Translations under genes and position numbers: made by a program
Notes under the pieces: model-generated
What the model was told of the DNA's origin: nothing
Seen by the model: only the letters and a program-made list of their open reading frames with translations
Database searches by the model: none
Source of the DNA: an archaeon
Lineage (GTDB): Archaea > Thermoproteota > Nitrososphaeria > Nitrososphaerales > Gagatemarchaeaceae
Reading direction: 5' to 3'
Length of the DNA stretch: 43,977 nt
Assembly: GCA_902812495.1 (NCBI GenBank)
Contig: CADDZR010000010.1
Coordinates: 1-43,977 of the forward strand
Shown here: positions 1 to 8,094 of the stretch, piece after piece
How positions within the stretch are numbered: the stretch's first letter is position 1
Layout of the letters: every line of letters begins with the position of its first letter

Positions 1-496
1 GAAAGCAGTGCCTATCAGGTATATAGATATCCCTGCAAGAGCAGGACCGAAAATGCTGTCTATATTTAATACTGCTGTCATCAGAGAGTTTGCCTTGAAA
101 AGGAGGTCTCTCTCAACTATCTGAGGTCATCTCGAATAGTGCACCAAGTCCTCCCACAGCAATTAGGCATGGGTAAATGACAACAGTAGGAAGACTCCCA
201 AGAAATTGAAGAAACGAGAGAAGAGCGAATATTGTTCCTCTGATTAGCTCTGTCGCTATCATAAGTGCCCTTCTGTTTATCCTGTCGACATAAACACCGC
301 CTACCAGCCTTGCAACGGACCTTGGAGCAGAGAATGATACAAATGTGATGGCAAGAAGTATTGGTGAGCCTGTATAAACGTAGACAAAGTATGACAGTGC
401 TAGCTCTCCGAAATAATCACCAAGAGACGAGACACCCCTTCCTATCAGGAGAAGCATGAAGTCTCTGCTTGCAAAAATGGAGGTGCCAGACATCAC
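1..496 (-). pseudogene. MFS transporter, N-terminal part, frameshifted and cut by the window edge
   Basis: The first 127 residues look like the start of a major facilitator superfamily permease: a short cytoplasmic N-terminus (residues SRDFMLLLIGRGVSSLGD), hydrophobic helices, and the loop-2/3 signature region GGVYVDRINRRALM. The frame stops with TGA at 113-115. A shift of one base near 118 restores a coherent continuation in another frame (VERDLLFKANSLM, then IFGPALAGISIYLIGTAF), the expected MFS region around helices 3-5, which runs off the window at base 1. So the gene is either broken by a one-base insertion or carries a sequencing error. Starts are GTG at 496 or ATG at 493. It lies downstream of etfA on the same strand, 58 bases away. 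Its substrate cannot be told. Confidence 0.72.
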
Positions 497-554
497 CAGA
501 CCGCAGTAAATAAGTTAAATAAATACTATCTCAAAATAAGAAAGAGTGTAAAAA

Positions 555-1469
555 TTAAGAGCTTTTAAGCAATTTAACTAATTCTGGTACAACCTTGTAC
601 ATATCTCCAACAACGCCATAGTCACATGCCTGAAATATCGGTGCTGACTTGTCTGTATTTATTGCAGCTATTATCTTTGAATCCTTTATACCTGCAAGAT
701 GCTGAAGCTGACCAGATATACCTATAGCTATGTAGAGGTCAGGTTTTACAGAAACACCAGTTAGGCCGATATGATGCTCTTCAGGGAGCCATCCAAGGTC
801 CGAGGATATAGGCCTCGAGCAACCCAGCGCTGCACCTAGTGCCTTTGCCAACTCCTCTACCATAGAGATATCATCCTTTCTCTTTAATCCCCTTCCAACA
901 GATACTATGATCCTTGCTGACTTTAGGTCAACAGAAGCCTTTTGCGGCTCTGAAACCTCAACTATATTGAGCTTTGTAGGAGGTGTGAAATCCTCATATA
1001 TAACTTCGCATGGTACCTTTTCTGCTGGATTGTACTTCCCCTGTTTTATAGTAAGGATGCAAGGTATCGAGCATCTAAGCCTTGCCGTTGCCTTTCCAGC
1101 GAATACGCCTCTTGAAGCTAAGACATCTTTTCCCTCAATGGATAGGTCAAAAGCATCTGTTATACATTCAGTGTCAGTTAGGATGGAAAGAATTGATGCA
1201 ACGGCCCTACAGAGTTTAGATGTAGATAGAAGAAAGACAGAAATGCCGTACTTTTCCCCCACATGTCTCAGTACATTTGATATTGCTTCCGGGTTGAGTT
1301 CCTGCTTCCCTTTGAGTTTGTAAACAACCTTTCTTCCACAGCAAGAAATATTTTTTTCCTCTCCTGCAATGGAAACCTCTATCATTTCCTCTCTTCCTGC
1401 AAAAATGGATGCTGCGGATGCAAGTTCAGCCAAGTCCTTTTCATTCTCTGCGAAGATAGCAACCCTCAT
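555..1469 (-). CDS. etfA: electron transfer flavoprotein, alpha subunit
   Basis: A 304-residue FAD-carrying subunit of the ETF heterodimer, which takes electrons from acyl-CoA dehydrogenases and passes them to the quinone pool. The N-terminal domain spans about residues 1-170. The C-terminal FAD-binding domain holds the classic run: SVGRGL (190-195), GLTG (235-238), ISGQLQHLAG (251-260), NTDKSAPIF (271-279) and CDYGVVGD (282-289). The ATG overlaps the etfB stop codon by one base, so the two are translationally coupled. Together with the acyl-CoA dehydrogenase upstream they form one three-gene operon. Length is normal for the family. No ETF:quinone oxidoreductase is visible here, so the downstream electron acceptor is unknown. 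Confidence 0.95.
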   Translation of the reverse strand: MRVAIFAENEKDLAELASAASIFAGREEMIEVSIAGEEKNISCCGRKVVYKLKGKQELNPEAISNVLRHVGEKYGISVFLLSTSKLCRAVASILSILTDTECITDAFDLSIEGKDVLASRGVFAGKATARLRCSIPCILTIKQGKYNPAEKVPCEVIYEDFTPPTKLNIVEVSEPQKASVDLKSARIIVSVGRGLKRKDDISMVEELAKALGAALGCSRPISSDLGWLPEEHHIGLTGVSVKPDLYIAIGISGQLQHLAGIKDSKIIAAINTDKSAPIFQACDYGVVGDMYKVVPELVKLLKSS

Positions 1470-2227
1470 TATTTTACTACACCCTCCCTCTTCAGTGCAT
1501 CTAGGAGCTTCCTTGCCGTTTCTTCAGGAGGTCCTTCGAAGATTACTTTCTTCCTTTCGACGCTCTGCGCACGGATATACTCAACCCTGTATCCCTTTGG
1601 CTCTACCCCAAGAGAATCCTCTCTTATCTCATCTATCTGCTTTCTGGCTGCTTGCATTATTTGCACAAGTGTGGGGTATCTTGGCTGGTTTATCTCGCTA
1701 ACAACAGAGATAGCGGCAGGGAGGGGAGAACTGATGATGACTGTCTTTTCCTCAAGTGTCTGGCTTACTTTCACATCTTTGTCATGGACCTCTATCTTCC
1801 TTGCAAAGGGTATGAAAGGTAGCCCAAGCATCGTAGAAACCTGCCCAGGGACAAGTGATGTGTAAATGTCTGAAGAACCCTCAGAGAAAAGTATAAGGTC
1901 AAAGGGTTTGTACTTTTCTATTGCCTTGGAGAGAAGCTTTGACACAGTAAGTGAGCTCCTTTCATATGTTTCAGTTATTATGTGAACTGCCCTATCGGCA
2001 CCCATTGCCAGTGCTTCCTTTAGCCCTTTCTTTGACTCGTTGTTCCCTGCGCTGAAAGCAATTACCTCACCTCCCTTTAATGTCTTGATTCTAAGAGCCT
2101 CCTCTACTGCATTTTTGTCGAATGTGCTTAACTTTGTCTGGGCATTTGAAAGAATTGCATTTCCTGCATGATCAAACTTCAATTCAGCCTCGTCAACTGC
2201 CTGCTTTATACACACAGCAATCCTCAT
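1469..2227 (-). CDS. etfB: electron transfer flavoprotein, beta subunit
   Basis: A 252-residue protein with the ETF beta fold: MRIAVCIKQAVDE at the N-terminus, the adenine-nucleotide-binding region with the AFSAGN and ALAMGADRAVHI strings, and the QVSTMLGLPF and EINQPRYPT motifs typical of EtfB. In ordinary ETFs this subunit binds AMP and docks with the acyl-CoA dehydrogenase. The start ATG (2225-2227) overlaps the stop of the upstream dehydrogenase in an ATGA junction, and its own stop overlaps the etfA ATG. Such tight coupling fits 1:1 production of the two subunits. I cannot decide from sequence alone whether this is a plain or a bifurcating ETF, but the short length and lone partner dehydrogenase favour the plain type. 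Confidence 0.94.
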   Translation of the reverse strand: MRIAVCIKQAVDEAELKFDHAGNAILSNAQTKLSTFDKNAVEEALRIKTLKGGEVIAFSAGNNESKKGLKEALAMGADRAVHIITETYERSSLTVSKLLSKAIEKYKPFDLILFSEGSSDIYTSLVPGQVSTMLGLPFIPFARKIEVHDKDVKVSQTLEEKTVIISSPLPAAISVVSEINQPRYPTLVQIMQAARKQIDEIREDSLGVEPKGYRVEYIRAQSVERKKVIFEGPPEETARKLLDALKREGVVK

Positions 2228-3402
2228 CGCAGGCCAGCCAGCTCCTTTTTGGCTATAAGAATCCTGAGTATTTCTGAGGTACCTTCGCCTATGGTAAGAA
2301 GCCTTGCATCCCTCCAGTGCCTATTAACGTCACTTGAGGTATATCCCTGTCCTCCAAATATCTGTATTGCGCTGTCGCAGACTTCTAGGGAGGATTCCGT
2401 TGCAAATACCTTCGCCTGGGCCGCATGGGAGGAAAAGTCCATACCCAGCTCCCTCATCCTGGAAGCGAAGAAGCAGAGGAACCTCGATGCGTTAATTTTT
2501 AACTTCATGTTTGCTATTTTTTCTCCAATTAGCTGGAACTCGGATATCGACTTACCAAAGGCCCTTCTCTCAAGGGAGAAAATTGCAGCCTTCCTGAAAG
2601 CTGTGCTTGCAATTCCTACACATATAGAACCCATTACAATCCTGCTTGAGTTGAGTCCAGATTTCGCGTACTCAAAGCCCTCCCCCTCCTTACCAACGAG
2701 AGAACTAGAGTCAACCTTGCATTCCGAGAAGAAAACCTCAGCAGTTGTGGAACCCCTCATGCCAAGCTTCTCCATATTCTTTCCAACCTCTAGGCCTTCA
2801 GTATCCCTATCAACAACAAGACATACATGCCCATTCTCAGAGCGTGCGAAGACGAGGAAGACGTCAGCCTCAGGAGCGTTTGTTATGTATGTTTTTGAGC
2901 CGTTAATAACAAAGCTATCTCCTCTCTTCTCTACCCTTGTATTCATGTTCCTTGCATCCGAGCCTGAGGAAGGCTCTGTAAGAGCAAAGGAAGCAAGTTT
3001 TTTCCCAGATAGAAGCTCTGGAAGGATTTTCTCCTTCTGTTCTGGAGAACCATACATGTTTATTATGTCTGCAACTGTATTGTGTATTGCCATACTGAGC
3101 GCAATACTTGCATCTGCCGCGCCGGCAAGCTCCATTGCAAGTACATAGACAGAAAAAGGAAGACCGAGACCCCCGAATTCAGGGTTAAATGGAATAGAAC
3201 AAAGACCATGCTTGAAAAGGCTCTTCCTTAGCTCTGATATACTTCTTTTTCCTAAATCTATTTCCTCTGAAAAAGGCAAAACATTCTCTTCAAGGAAGGC
3301 TGCTATGTTTCTCAGAGCTTCTATGTACTGCTCGCCCTCCTTGTAGCTCTGGAGAAGGAGTAATTCATGTTCCCTTTCTATCAAGCCAGACAATTCCAAC
3401 AC
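2224..3402 (-). CDS. acyl-CoA dehydrogenase
   Basis: A 392-residue flavoprotein of the acyl-CoA dehydrogenase family, oxidising an acyl-CoA to the 2-enoyl-CoA and handing electrons to ETF. Visible signatures are ALTEPSSGSDARNM (FAD/substrate-binding loop), TYITNAPEADVFLVFAR, KLGMRGSTTAEVFF, the IQIFGGQGYTSSDVNRHWRDAR block and the catalytic-glutamate segment IGEGTSEILR near the C-terminus. The substrate could be a short, branched or medium chain; the sequence does not decide. It is the first gene of acd-etfB-etfA and overlaps etfB by four bases. The longest start is GTG at 3402; TTG codons at 3399 and 3393 are alternatives, the latter better spaced from the TATA-like element at 3417-3426. Confidence 0.95.
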   Translation of the reverse strand: MLELSGLIEREHELLLLQSYKEGEQYIEALRNIAAFLEENVLPFSEEIDLGKRSISELRKSLFKHGLCSIPFNPEFGGLGLPFSVYVLAMELAGAADASIALSMAIHNTVADIINMYGSPEQKEKILPELLSGKKLASFALTEPSSGSDARNMNTRVEKRGDSFVINGSKTYITNAPEADVFLVFARSENGHVCLVVDRDTEGLEVGKNMEKLGMRGSTTAEVFFSECKVDSSSLVGKEGEGFEYAKSGLNSSRIVMGSICVGIASTAFRKAAIFSLERRAFGKSISEFQLIGEKIANMKLKINASRFLCFFASRMRELGMDFSSHAAQAKVFATESSLEVCDSAIQIFGGQGYTSSDVNRHWRDARLLTIGEGTSEILRILIAKKELAGLR

Positions 3403-3415
3403 TCTAACTATTTAG

Positions 3416-3427
3416 CACATATAATAT
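3416..3427. promoter_or_regulatory. TATA-like element between divergent acd-etfBA and prpD-like genes
   Basis: The near-palindromic ACATATAATATC lies in the 76-base gap between the divergent genes. It is about 27 bases from the codon at 3393 on the minus strand. On the plus strand it would place transcription start near 3448, leaving a 30-base leader that contains the Shine-Dalgarno AAGGAG (3468-3473) before ATG 3479. One element could therefore serve both directions. No mapped transcript supports this. Confidence 0.5.
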
Positions 3428-3478
3428 CTTTTGTAGCACTTCGAAAAGAAGATAAAAGCTTGAATTTAAGGAGAAAAT

Positions 3479-4843
3479 ATGAACCTAGCAGAAAGGCTGA
3501 GCGACTACTTTCTTTCTGTGAAGTATTCTGACCTCGATAAGGATACAGTTGAAGAAGCAAAGAAGAGGATTGTTGACTCCTTTGGATGCGCAATAGGTGC
3601 AACAAAGGAAAGACCAATACTCATGGCATCCAATGTAGCAAGGCTTTACAGCTCAAGAAAACATTCAACTGTACTTGTTCACAACATAAAGACAGCGCCA
3701 GATATAGCTACTTTTGTAAATGGTTTTATGGTAAGATACTTCGACTTCAACGACACATATCTCTCAAAAGAACCTGCACACCCAAGCGATAATCTCTCTA
3801 CCTGCCTTGCCGTTTGCGAGGCTGAGGGGAAAGGAGGAAGGGACCTTATAACATCACTTGTTCTAAGTTATGAAATTCAATGCAGGCTCTGCGATGCAGC
3901 TGACATAAGACACAGGGGATGGGACCACGTTAACTATGGGCTTGTCTCCACTTCTCTCGCAGCAAGCAAGCTGATGGGCCTGAGCAGGAAGGAAGCGACA
4001 AACGCAGTTAACATAGCCTTAAACTCGCACATAGCAATGAGACAGGTAAGGGCTGGCGAGCTTTCAATGTGGAAGGGTGCCTCGTTTGCAAACGCAGCAA
4101 GAAATGGCGTGTTTTCTGCTTTTTTGGCGCGGGAGGGAATAACTGGTCCCTCGCCTATCTTCGAGGGAGAGATGGGCTTTTTCAAGCAAGTTTCAGGAGA
4201 GTTTAGCCTTGATGTATCTTCCTTTGGAGGAAGGGGTGGTAGCTTCAAGATAAATGAGACATACATAAAATACTGGCCTGCTGAGTACCACTCGCAAAGT
4301 GCAATATGGGCCTCACTTAAGGTGAGGGAGAAAATAAGAAGTGTCGATGAAATAAAGAGCATCCTGGTAGAGACACATGAGGCAGGGTACACAATACTTG
4401 GAAAAGAAAGGGAAAAATGGAGGCCGAAGACAAAGGAGACAGCCGACCACAGCCTTCCTTTTATTGTCGCAACATCAATTCTATTTGGAAAGGTTGAGAA
4501 TTCAAGCTACACACCTAGAAGGCTATCGGACAAAAAGCTGCTAGAGATTATTGACAAGATTTCTGTTGTAGAGGACAAGAAGCTAACAGAGCTTTATCCC
4601 AGCAAGGGGATACCTAACAGGATAACAGTTGAGCTTAACGACGGCAGGAAAATAACTGATGAAGTTATCGTTCCGAAAGGTCATCCTCTAAACCCAATGA
4701 CAAGGGAGGAGATAGAGTCAAAGTTTATTTCTCTCACATCAAAATACTACAAAAAGAGGAAAGCAGAAAAAATACTTGAAAGACTCTGGGATGTGGAGAG
4801 AGAAGACGATATTTCTGAGCTTATAACCAGCCTTAGGACCTAG
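3479..4843 (+). CDS. MmgE/PrpD family protein (2-methylcitrate dehydratase-like)
   Basis: A 454-residue member of the MmgE/PrpD family, whose studied members dehydrate 2-methylcitrate, decarboxylate cis-aconitate or isomerise related acids. The N-terminal all-helical domain carries RIVDSFGCAIGA, the substrate-loop region YFDFNDTYL followed by HPSDNL, and the block YEIQCRLCDAADIRHRGWDHVNYG. The C-terminal lid has INETYIKYWPAEYHSQSAI and TADHSLPFIVA. ATG 3479 follows an AAGGAG Shine-Dalgarno five bases upstream. No methylcitrate synthase or lyase is nearby, so a role in propionate use is not supported by context; it may act on another hydroxy-tricarboxylate or hydroxyacid of the surrounding catabolic island. 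Its last 11 bases overlap the convergent ComA-like gene. Confidence 0.9.
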   Translation: MNLAERLSDYFLSVKYSDLDKDTVEEAKKRIVDSFGCAIGATKERPILMASNVARLYSSRKHSTVLVHNIKTAPDIATFVNGFMVRYFDFNDTYLSKEPAHPSDNLSTCLAVCEAEGKGGRDLITSLVLSYEIQCRLCDAADIRHRGWDHVNYGLVSTSLAASKLMGLSRKEATNAVNIALNSHIAMRQVRAGELSMWKGASFANAARNGVFSAFLAREGITGPSPIFEGEMGFFKQVSGEFSLDVSSFGGRGGSFKINETYIKYWPAEYHSQSAIWASLKVREKIRSVDEIKSILVETHEAGYTILGKEREKWRPKTKETADHSLPFIVATSILFGKVENSSYTPRRLSDKKLLEIIDKISVVEDKKLTELYPSKGIPNRITVELNDGRKITDEVIVPKGHPLNPMTREEIESKFISLTSKYYKKRKAEKILERLWDVEREDDISELITSLRT

Positions 4844-5663
4844 CTCTATAACGGTAGACTTTGCTACCCCATATTTTTCTGTCTCCCCAGAGTTTCAGCT
4901 TCCAAGCTGTGAACTCTACTATCTGTGTGTGGTCTATGAAGACAGAGACATCTCTCCCAAAAGTTGTCAGGTACCATTTGAATACAGGTGGGTCCGAGGC
5001 CTCAAACATCCATCTTTCCATTCCAAACTTGTCTACAAGCTTCTTTACAATATCCGTCCTCCATTTTGACTGGGGCAGGTCCTCTGTTATCCCTTCGCTC
5101 TCTAGCATGAGTATCTCCGCCCCTGCCTTTATGTGCGCTTCAACCTCCTTGACAACTTCCTGAAGGCTTCTGAGCTTTATCTTGTAGCCTCGGACATGTG
5201 TACCAGCACCTGCACCTATCATTACAGAAACCTCCGGCTTTGGCTTTAGACCTGCATCTTTCACCCTTTTCACTATCTCAACCTTGTCTTCTACCGGTAT
5301 ATTTGCAAGGCCACTTGAGACCTCTACAACGTCAAAGCCAAGCGACTTGCATTCCTCTATGTATCTGTCCACAGCATCGCTTCCCTCGACAATGACCCTC
5401 TCAACAAAACCGCCTGTGGAAACGTAGACACCGTTATCGTGGCAGACCTTTATTATTTCCTTGACCCTTTCCCTCTCGAGTAGCCTCATAGAGCCTCCTG
5501 CAAATTTGTAGCCATCTATGTATTCCCCCCAGTCGTCTAGAATATCCTTAAGGTAGCCGAGAGTGACAGATGTGTAGTATGGTCCCCTTATCTCAACTAT
5601 ACCCCTTGCTCTTGGCTTTGGAGGAAGGGGCTCGAGCTTTACGAAGTCAAAGGCCTTTACCAT
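4833..5663 (-). CDS. phosphosulfolactate synthase (ComA)/HSA32-like protein
   Basis: A TIM-barrel protein of about 276 residues in the phosphosulfolactate synthase family, which includes ComA (adds sulfite to phosphoenolpyruvate for coenzyme M) and plant HSA32. Family features are DGYKFAGGSMRLL, the strand GVYVSTGGFVERVI, the acidic FDVVEVSSGLANIP and KPKPEVSV, and MLESEGIT. The KFAGGS string is nearer to HSA32 than to methanogen ComA, and the loop after PEV reads SVMIGAGAGTHV instead of the ComA-like GKK, so the sulfite reaction should not be assumed. An upstream ATG at 5675 exists, but a TATA-like GATAAG centred near 5690 sits 27 bases before ATG 5663, favouring a leaderless start there. 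Its substrate here is unknown. Confidence 0.8.
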   Translation of the reverse strand: MVKAFDFVKLEPLPPKPRARGIVEIRGPYYTSVTLGYLKDILDDWGEYIDGYKFAGGSMRLLERERVKEIIKVCHDNGVYVSTGGFVERVIVEGSDAVDRYIEECKSLGFDVVEVSSGLANIPVEDKVEIVKRVKDAGLKPKPEVSVMIGAGAGTHVRGYKIKLRSLQEVVKEVEAHIKAGAEILMLESEGITEDLPQSKWRTDIVKKLVDKFGMERWMFEASDPPVFKWYLTTFGRDVSVFIDHTQIVEFTAWKLKLWGDRKIWGSKVYRYRARS

Positions 5664-5710
5664 GCCACAAACCATACAATAAGAGACTTATCTACGTATT
5701 CAAAGTCAAA

Positions 5711-5720
5711 AAGCATATTA
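5711..5720 (+). promoter_or_regulatory. TATA-like element for the thiolase-like/aacS/DUF35 gene group
   Basis: AAGCATATTA lies about 25 bases upstream of ATG 5739, the spacing expected for a leaderless archaeal transcript. It is the only good promoter upstream of the first thiolase-like gene. The second gene of the group has a Shine-Dalgarno instead, as expected inside a polycistronic message. Confidence 0.45.
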
Positions 5721-5738
5721 TCATACTTGAATTGCTCG

Positions 5739-6842
5739 ATGGTGTTGAAGCGTGTTGGAATAGTTGGCATTGGTTACGAAGGTTTTAGGCCTTCGCTTCC
5801 TGATATCTCGACAAGGGAAATGATGTTTATGGCCGCTTCTAGGGCATACGAAATGGCATCGGTCGACCCAAGAAAGGATGTAGATACTTTCATCTGCTGT
5901 ACTGAAGACTTCTGGGAGGGATGGAGCATAACTGATGAAATGGTTCCAGATCAGATAGGTGCAGCTCAAAGACCTCTCTGCACAGTTACATCCGACAGCA
6001 TAAACGGAATTGCAAATGCATTCATGCATATACAGTCTGGTTTGTCTGATGTGGTTGTTGTCGAAGCACACAGCAAGGTTGCTGATGTTGTAACTAAGGA
6101 GGACGTGGAGAACCTCGGGCTCGAGCCACTTTACCTCAGAACAGCTGGTGTAGATGTCGACATGTTGGCAGCGTTAGAAATGGACTACTTTATGAGAGCC
6201 GCTAGTGTAAGCAGGGCAAACCTTGACGAGCTGATAGTTTTGGAAAAAAGAAATGGCCTGAAGAATCAGAGAGCAAGCTACGGAATGGTTCTGAGCAGAG
6301 AGGATATCGATAGCTCGGAAAGCTTGGTTGAGCCGCTGAAAAAATACGACAGGGCAGAATACGCGGAAGGCTCGGTTGTGGCTGTTATAGCATCCGAAGA
6401 TTGGATAAAAAAGAGGAAGCTGGATGCTATCTATATAGAGGGTGTCGGTTGGAGTTCAACTCTTCCCTGGTATGACGGAGGCATGGTTGAGAAAGCTGAA
6501 TACGTTGAGAGAGCTTTCAAGATGGCAAGGAAGGTTGCAGGTAAAAGTTACACTGCAAAGAGTTTTGATAGAGTTGAGGTTGACGATACATATTCCTACA
6601 AAGCGTTCCAGCACCTGTTTGCGCTTGGTTTAAGCAAGGAAGATGTGGTTGAAGGTGTTAAATCTGGTCAGTTTAACAAGGGTGGGGGTTCAATGGGAGC
6701 AGGAAACATGATAGAGGCGAATGGTCTTTACAGGGTGCTTGAAGCTTACACATCGCTGGAAAATGAAGGGGGGCAGGCACTCGTTGTGTCTTGGAGGGGC
6801 CAGCCAACAGCAACAGGAGGGGTACTGATACTCTCGGGATGA
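5739..6842 (+). CDS. thiolase-fold protein lacking the catalytic Cys and His (subunit 1)
   Basis: About 367 residues with the archaeal thiolase/SCP2-like fold: KRVGIVGIGYEGF at the start, HIQSGLSDVVVVEAHSKVAD after the nucleophile loop, RVEVDDTYSYKAFQHL, and a C-terminal glycine-rich loop GGGSMGAGNMIEANG. The usual CxSG nucleophile motif reads SING, with Ser87 (AGC at 5997) in place of Cys; the usual GHPxGxTG reads GNMIEANG, with Asn323 (AAC at 6705) in place of His. It is therefore unlikely to be a normal thiolase. It stands head-to-tail with a second altered thiolase and two DUF35 genes, a set reminiscent of thiolase/DUF35 complexes and of the Ltp2-ChsH2 retro-aldolase. ATG 5739 is preferred to TTG 5727 because of TATA spacing. 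Confidence 0.85.
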   Translation: MVLKRVGIVGIGYEGFRPSLPDISTREMMFMAASRAYEMASVDPRKDVDTFICCTEDFWEGWSITDEMVPDQIGAAQRPLCTVTSDSINGIANAFMHIQSGLSDVVVVEAHSKVADVVTKEDVENLGLEPLYLRTAGVDVDMLAALEMDYFMRAASVSRANLDELIVLEKRNGLKNQRASYGMVLSREDIDSSESLVEPLKKYDRAEYAEGSVVAVIASEDWIKKRKLDAIYIEGVGWSSTLPWYDGGMVEKAEYVERAFKMARKVAGKSYTAKSFDRVEVDDTYSYKAFQHLFALGLSKEDVVEGVKSGQFNKGGGSMGAGNMIEANGLYRVLEAYTSLENEGGQALVVSWRGQPTATGGVLILSG

Positions 6843-6859
6843 TTCTGATTGAAGGTCAT

Positions 6860-6866
6860 GGAGGTG
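6860..6866 (+). promoter_or_regulatory. strong ribosome binding site for the second thiolase-like gene
   Basis: GGAGGTG is a near-perfect complement to the archaeal 16S rRNA 3' end and sits seven bases before ATG 6874. It fixes that start and indicates an internal position in a transcript, in contrast to the many leaderless genes in the window. Confidence 0.75.
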
Positions 6867-6873
6867 TGAAAGA

Positions 6874-8031
6874 ATGAGGAAGGTGGCTGTAATTGGAGCA
6901 GGAATGACACTATTCAGGAGGAGGATGATGGAGACTGGAAGGGAGCTTTCCTTCGAGGCTACAAGGATGGCTCTTGATTCTGCAGGCATGGAGATGAAGG
7001 AGGTCGAAGGTGTTGTTATGGGTTCCGCACCAGATGCTTTTGACGGTGTTCACATGAAAGGAGAATATCTGCTTGAGGGAGCAGGAGGGATAAACAGGCC
7101 ATACACGAGGGTATTTGTTGGAGGGGCAACAGGTGTCTTTGTTCCAATAAGCGCGTGGTGGCACGTAGCATCAGGACTGTTCGATACCTGCCTGGCTGTT
7201 GCTGAAGAAAAGATGTCACCCTTTTTGCCTCACCCGCAGTATGCTTTCTGGACAATCTTTGACCATACACTCGAAAGGCCGCTTGGTGTGAACCTTCTCT
7301 GGATCTTCTCTTTAGAGATGAGAAGGTACATGGAAGTTCACGGGATAAGGGAGGAGGATATAGCCCTTGTCTCAGTTAAGAACAAGGGTAATGCTCTTGA
7401 CCATCCATGCTCCCAGGTTGCTGCTAGGATAACAGTGGATGACGTGATGAAAAGCGAGCCAATTTGCCTGCCTGTAAAGAGGCTTGATGTTTCACCTACT
7501 TCAGATGGGGCTGCTGCAGTGATCTTGGCCTCAGAGGATGTTGCAAAGAAGTACACTGACGAACCTGTATGGATAGATGGTGTGGGTTGGAATGTTGACA
7601 CACAGTACTGGACAAACAGGGACCTTTACTATCCAGAGTATCTAGAGAAGGCAGCAAGAATGGCTTACAAAATGGCAAGGATAGAAAACCCTAGGAAACA
7701 ACTTGATTTTGCAGAGGTTTACGACCCGTTTGACTACAAGGAACTTCATCACCTTGAGGGCCTTCTTCTTGCAGAGAAAGGAAAGGCAGCAGAGATGACA
7801 AAGGAAGGTATAACCCAGAGGGACGGGGATTTTCCTGTTAACCCTTCTGGAGGGTTGCTTGGCGTTGGAAACCCAATAGCAGCAGCTGGCATGATGAAGG
7901 TTTGCGAGGTCTTCTGGCAGCTTAGGGGAGAGGCCGGTAAGAGGCAGGTAAAGAAAGAGGTTAAGAGGGGTCTTGCGCAGGCATGGGGAGACCTTTTGCA
8001 GATTGGCACTGTTATAACTATGAGACGTTAA
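6874..8031 (+). CDS. thiolase-fold protein lacking the catalytic Cys and His (subunit 2)
   Basis: A 385-residue thiolase-like protein with RKVAVIGAGMTLFRRR at the N-terminus, the dimer-core strand LFDTCLAVAEEKMSP, RLDVSPTSDGAAAVILAS, AEVYDPFDYKELHHL and NPSGGLLGVGNPIAAAG. The nucleophile loop reads GATG, with Gly84 (GGG at 7123) in the Cys position, and the GHP loop reads GNPIAAAG, with Asn333 (AAC at 7870) for His. A Tyr stands where SCP2-type thiolases have His in the EVHDxF motif. It is closer to ordinary archaeal thiolases than subunit 1 but is equally without the classical catalytic pair. The two probably form a heteromer; that is inference from adjacency and shared losses. A perfect Shine-Dalgarno precedes the ATG. 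Confidence 0.87.
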   Translation: MRKVAVIGAGMTLFRRRMMETGRELSFEATRMALDSAGMEMKEVEGVVMGSAPDAFDGVHMKGEYLLEGAGGINRPYTRVFVGGATGVFVPISAWWHVASGLFDTCLAVAEEKMSPFLPHPQYAFWTIFDHTLERPLGVNLLWIFSLEMRRYMEVHGIREEDIALVSVKNKGNALDHPCSQVAARITVDDVMKSEPICLPVKRLDVSPTSDGAAAVILASEDVAKKYTDEPVWIDGVGWNVDTQYWTNRDLYYPEYLEKAARMAYKMARIENPRKQLDFAEVYDPFDYKELHHLEGLLLAEKGKAAEMTKEGITQRDGDFPVNPSGGLLGVGNPIAAAGMMKVCEVFWQLRGEAGKRQVKKEVKRGLAQAWGDLLQIGTVITMRR

Positions 8032-8062
8032 GCCAAAAAAGGCACTAAGCAACTATGATAAA

Positions 8063-8071
8063 CGATAAATC
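8063..8071 (+). promoter_or_regulatory. TATA-like element before aacS
   Basis: CGATAAATC is centred about 27 bases before the TTG at 8095, in a 63-base gap after the second thiolase-like gene. It could give a leaderless aacS transcript in addition to read-through from upstream. Confidence 0.45.
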
Positions 8072-8094
8072 TGGCCGAGAAAAAAGATAGAATA

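Noticed and set aside
2168-3148. A 326-residue open frame on the plus strand across the acyl-CoA dehydrogenase gene
   Set aside because: It lies wholly antisense to the well-conserved dehydrogenase and etfB and its translation resembles no protein; it is a shadow frame.
3479-5663. A methylcitrate cycle operon
   Set aside because: The PrpD-like gene stands alone; no methylcitrate synthase, methylisocitrate lyase or propionyl-CoA ligase is beside it, and the neighbour is convergent.
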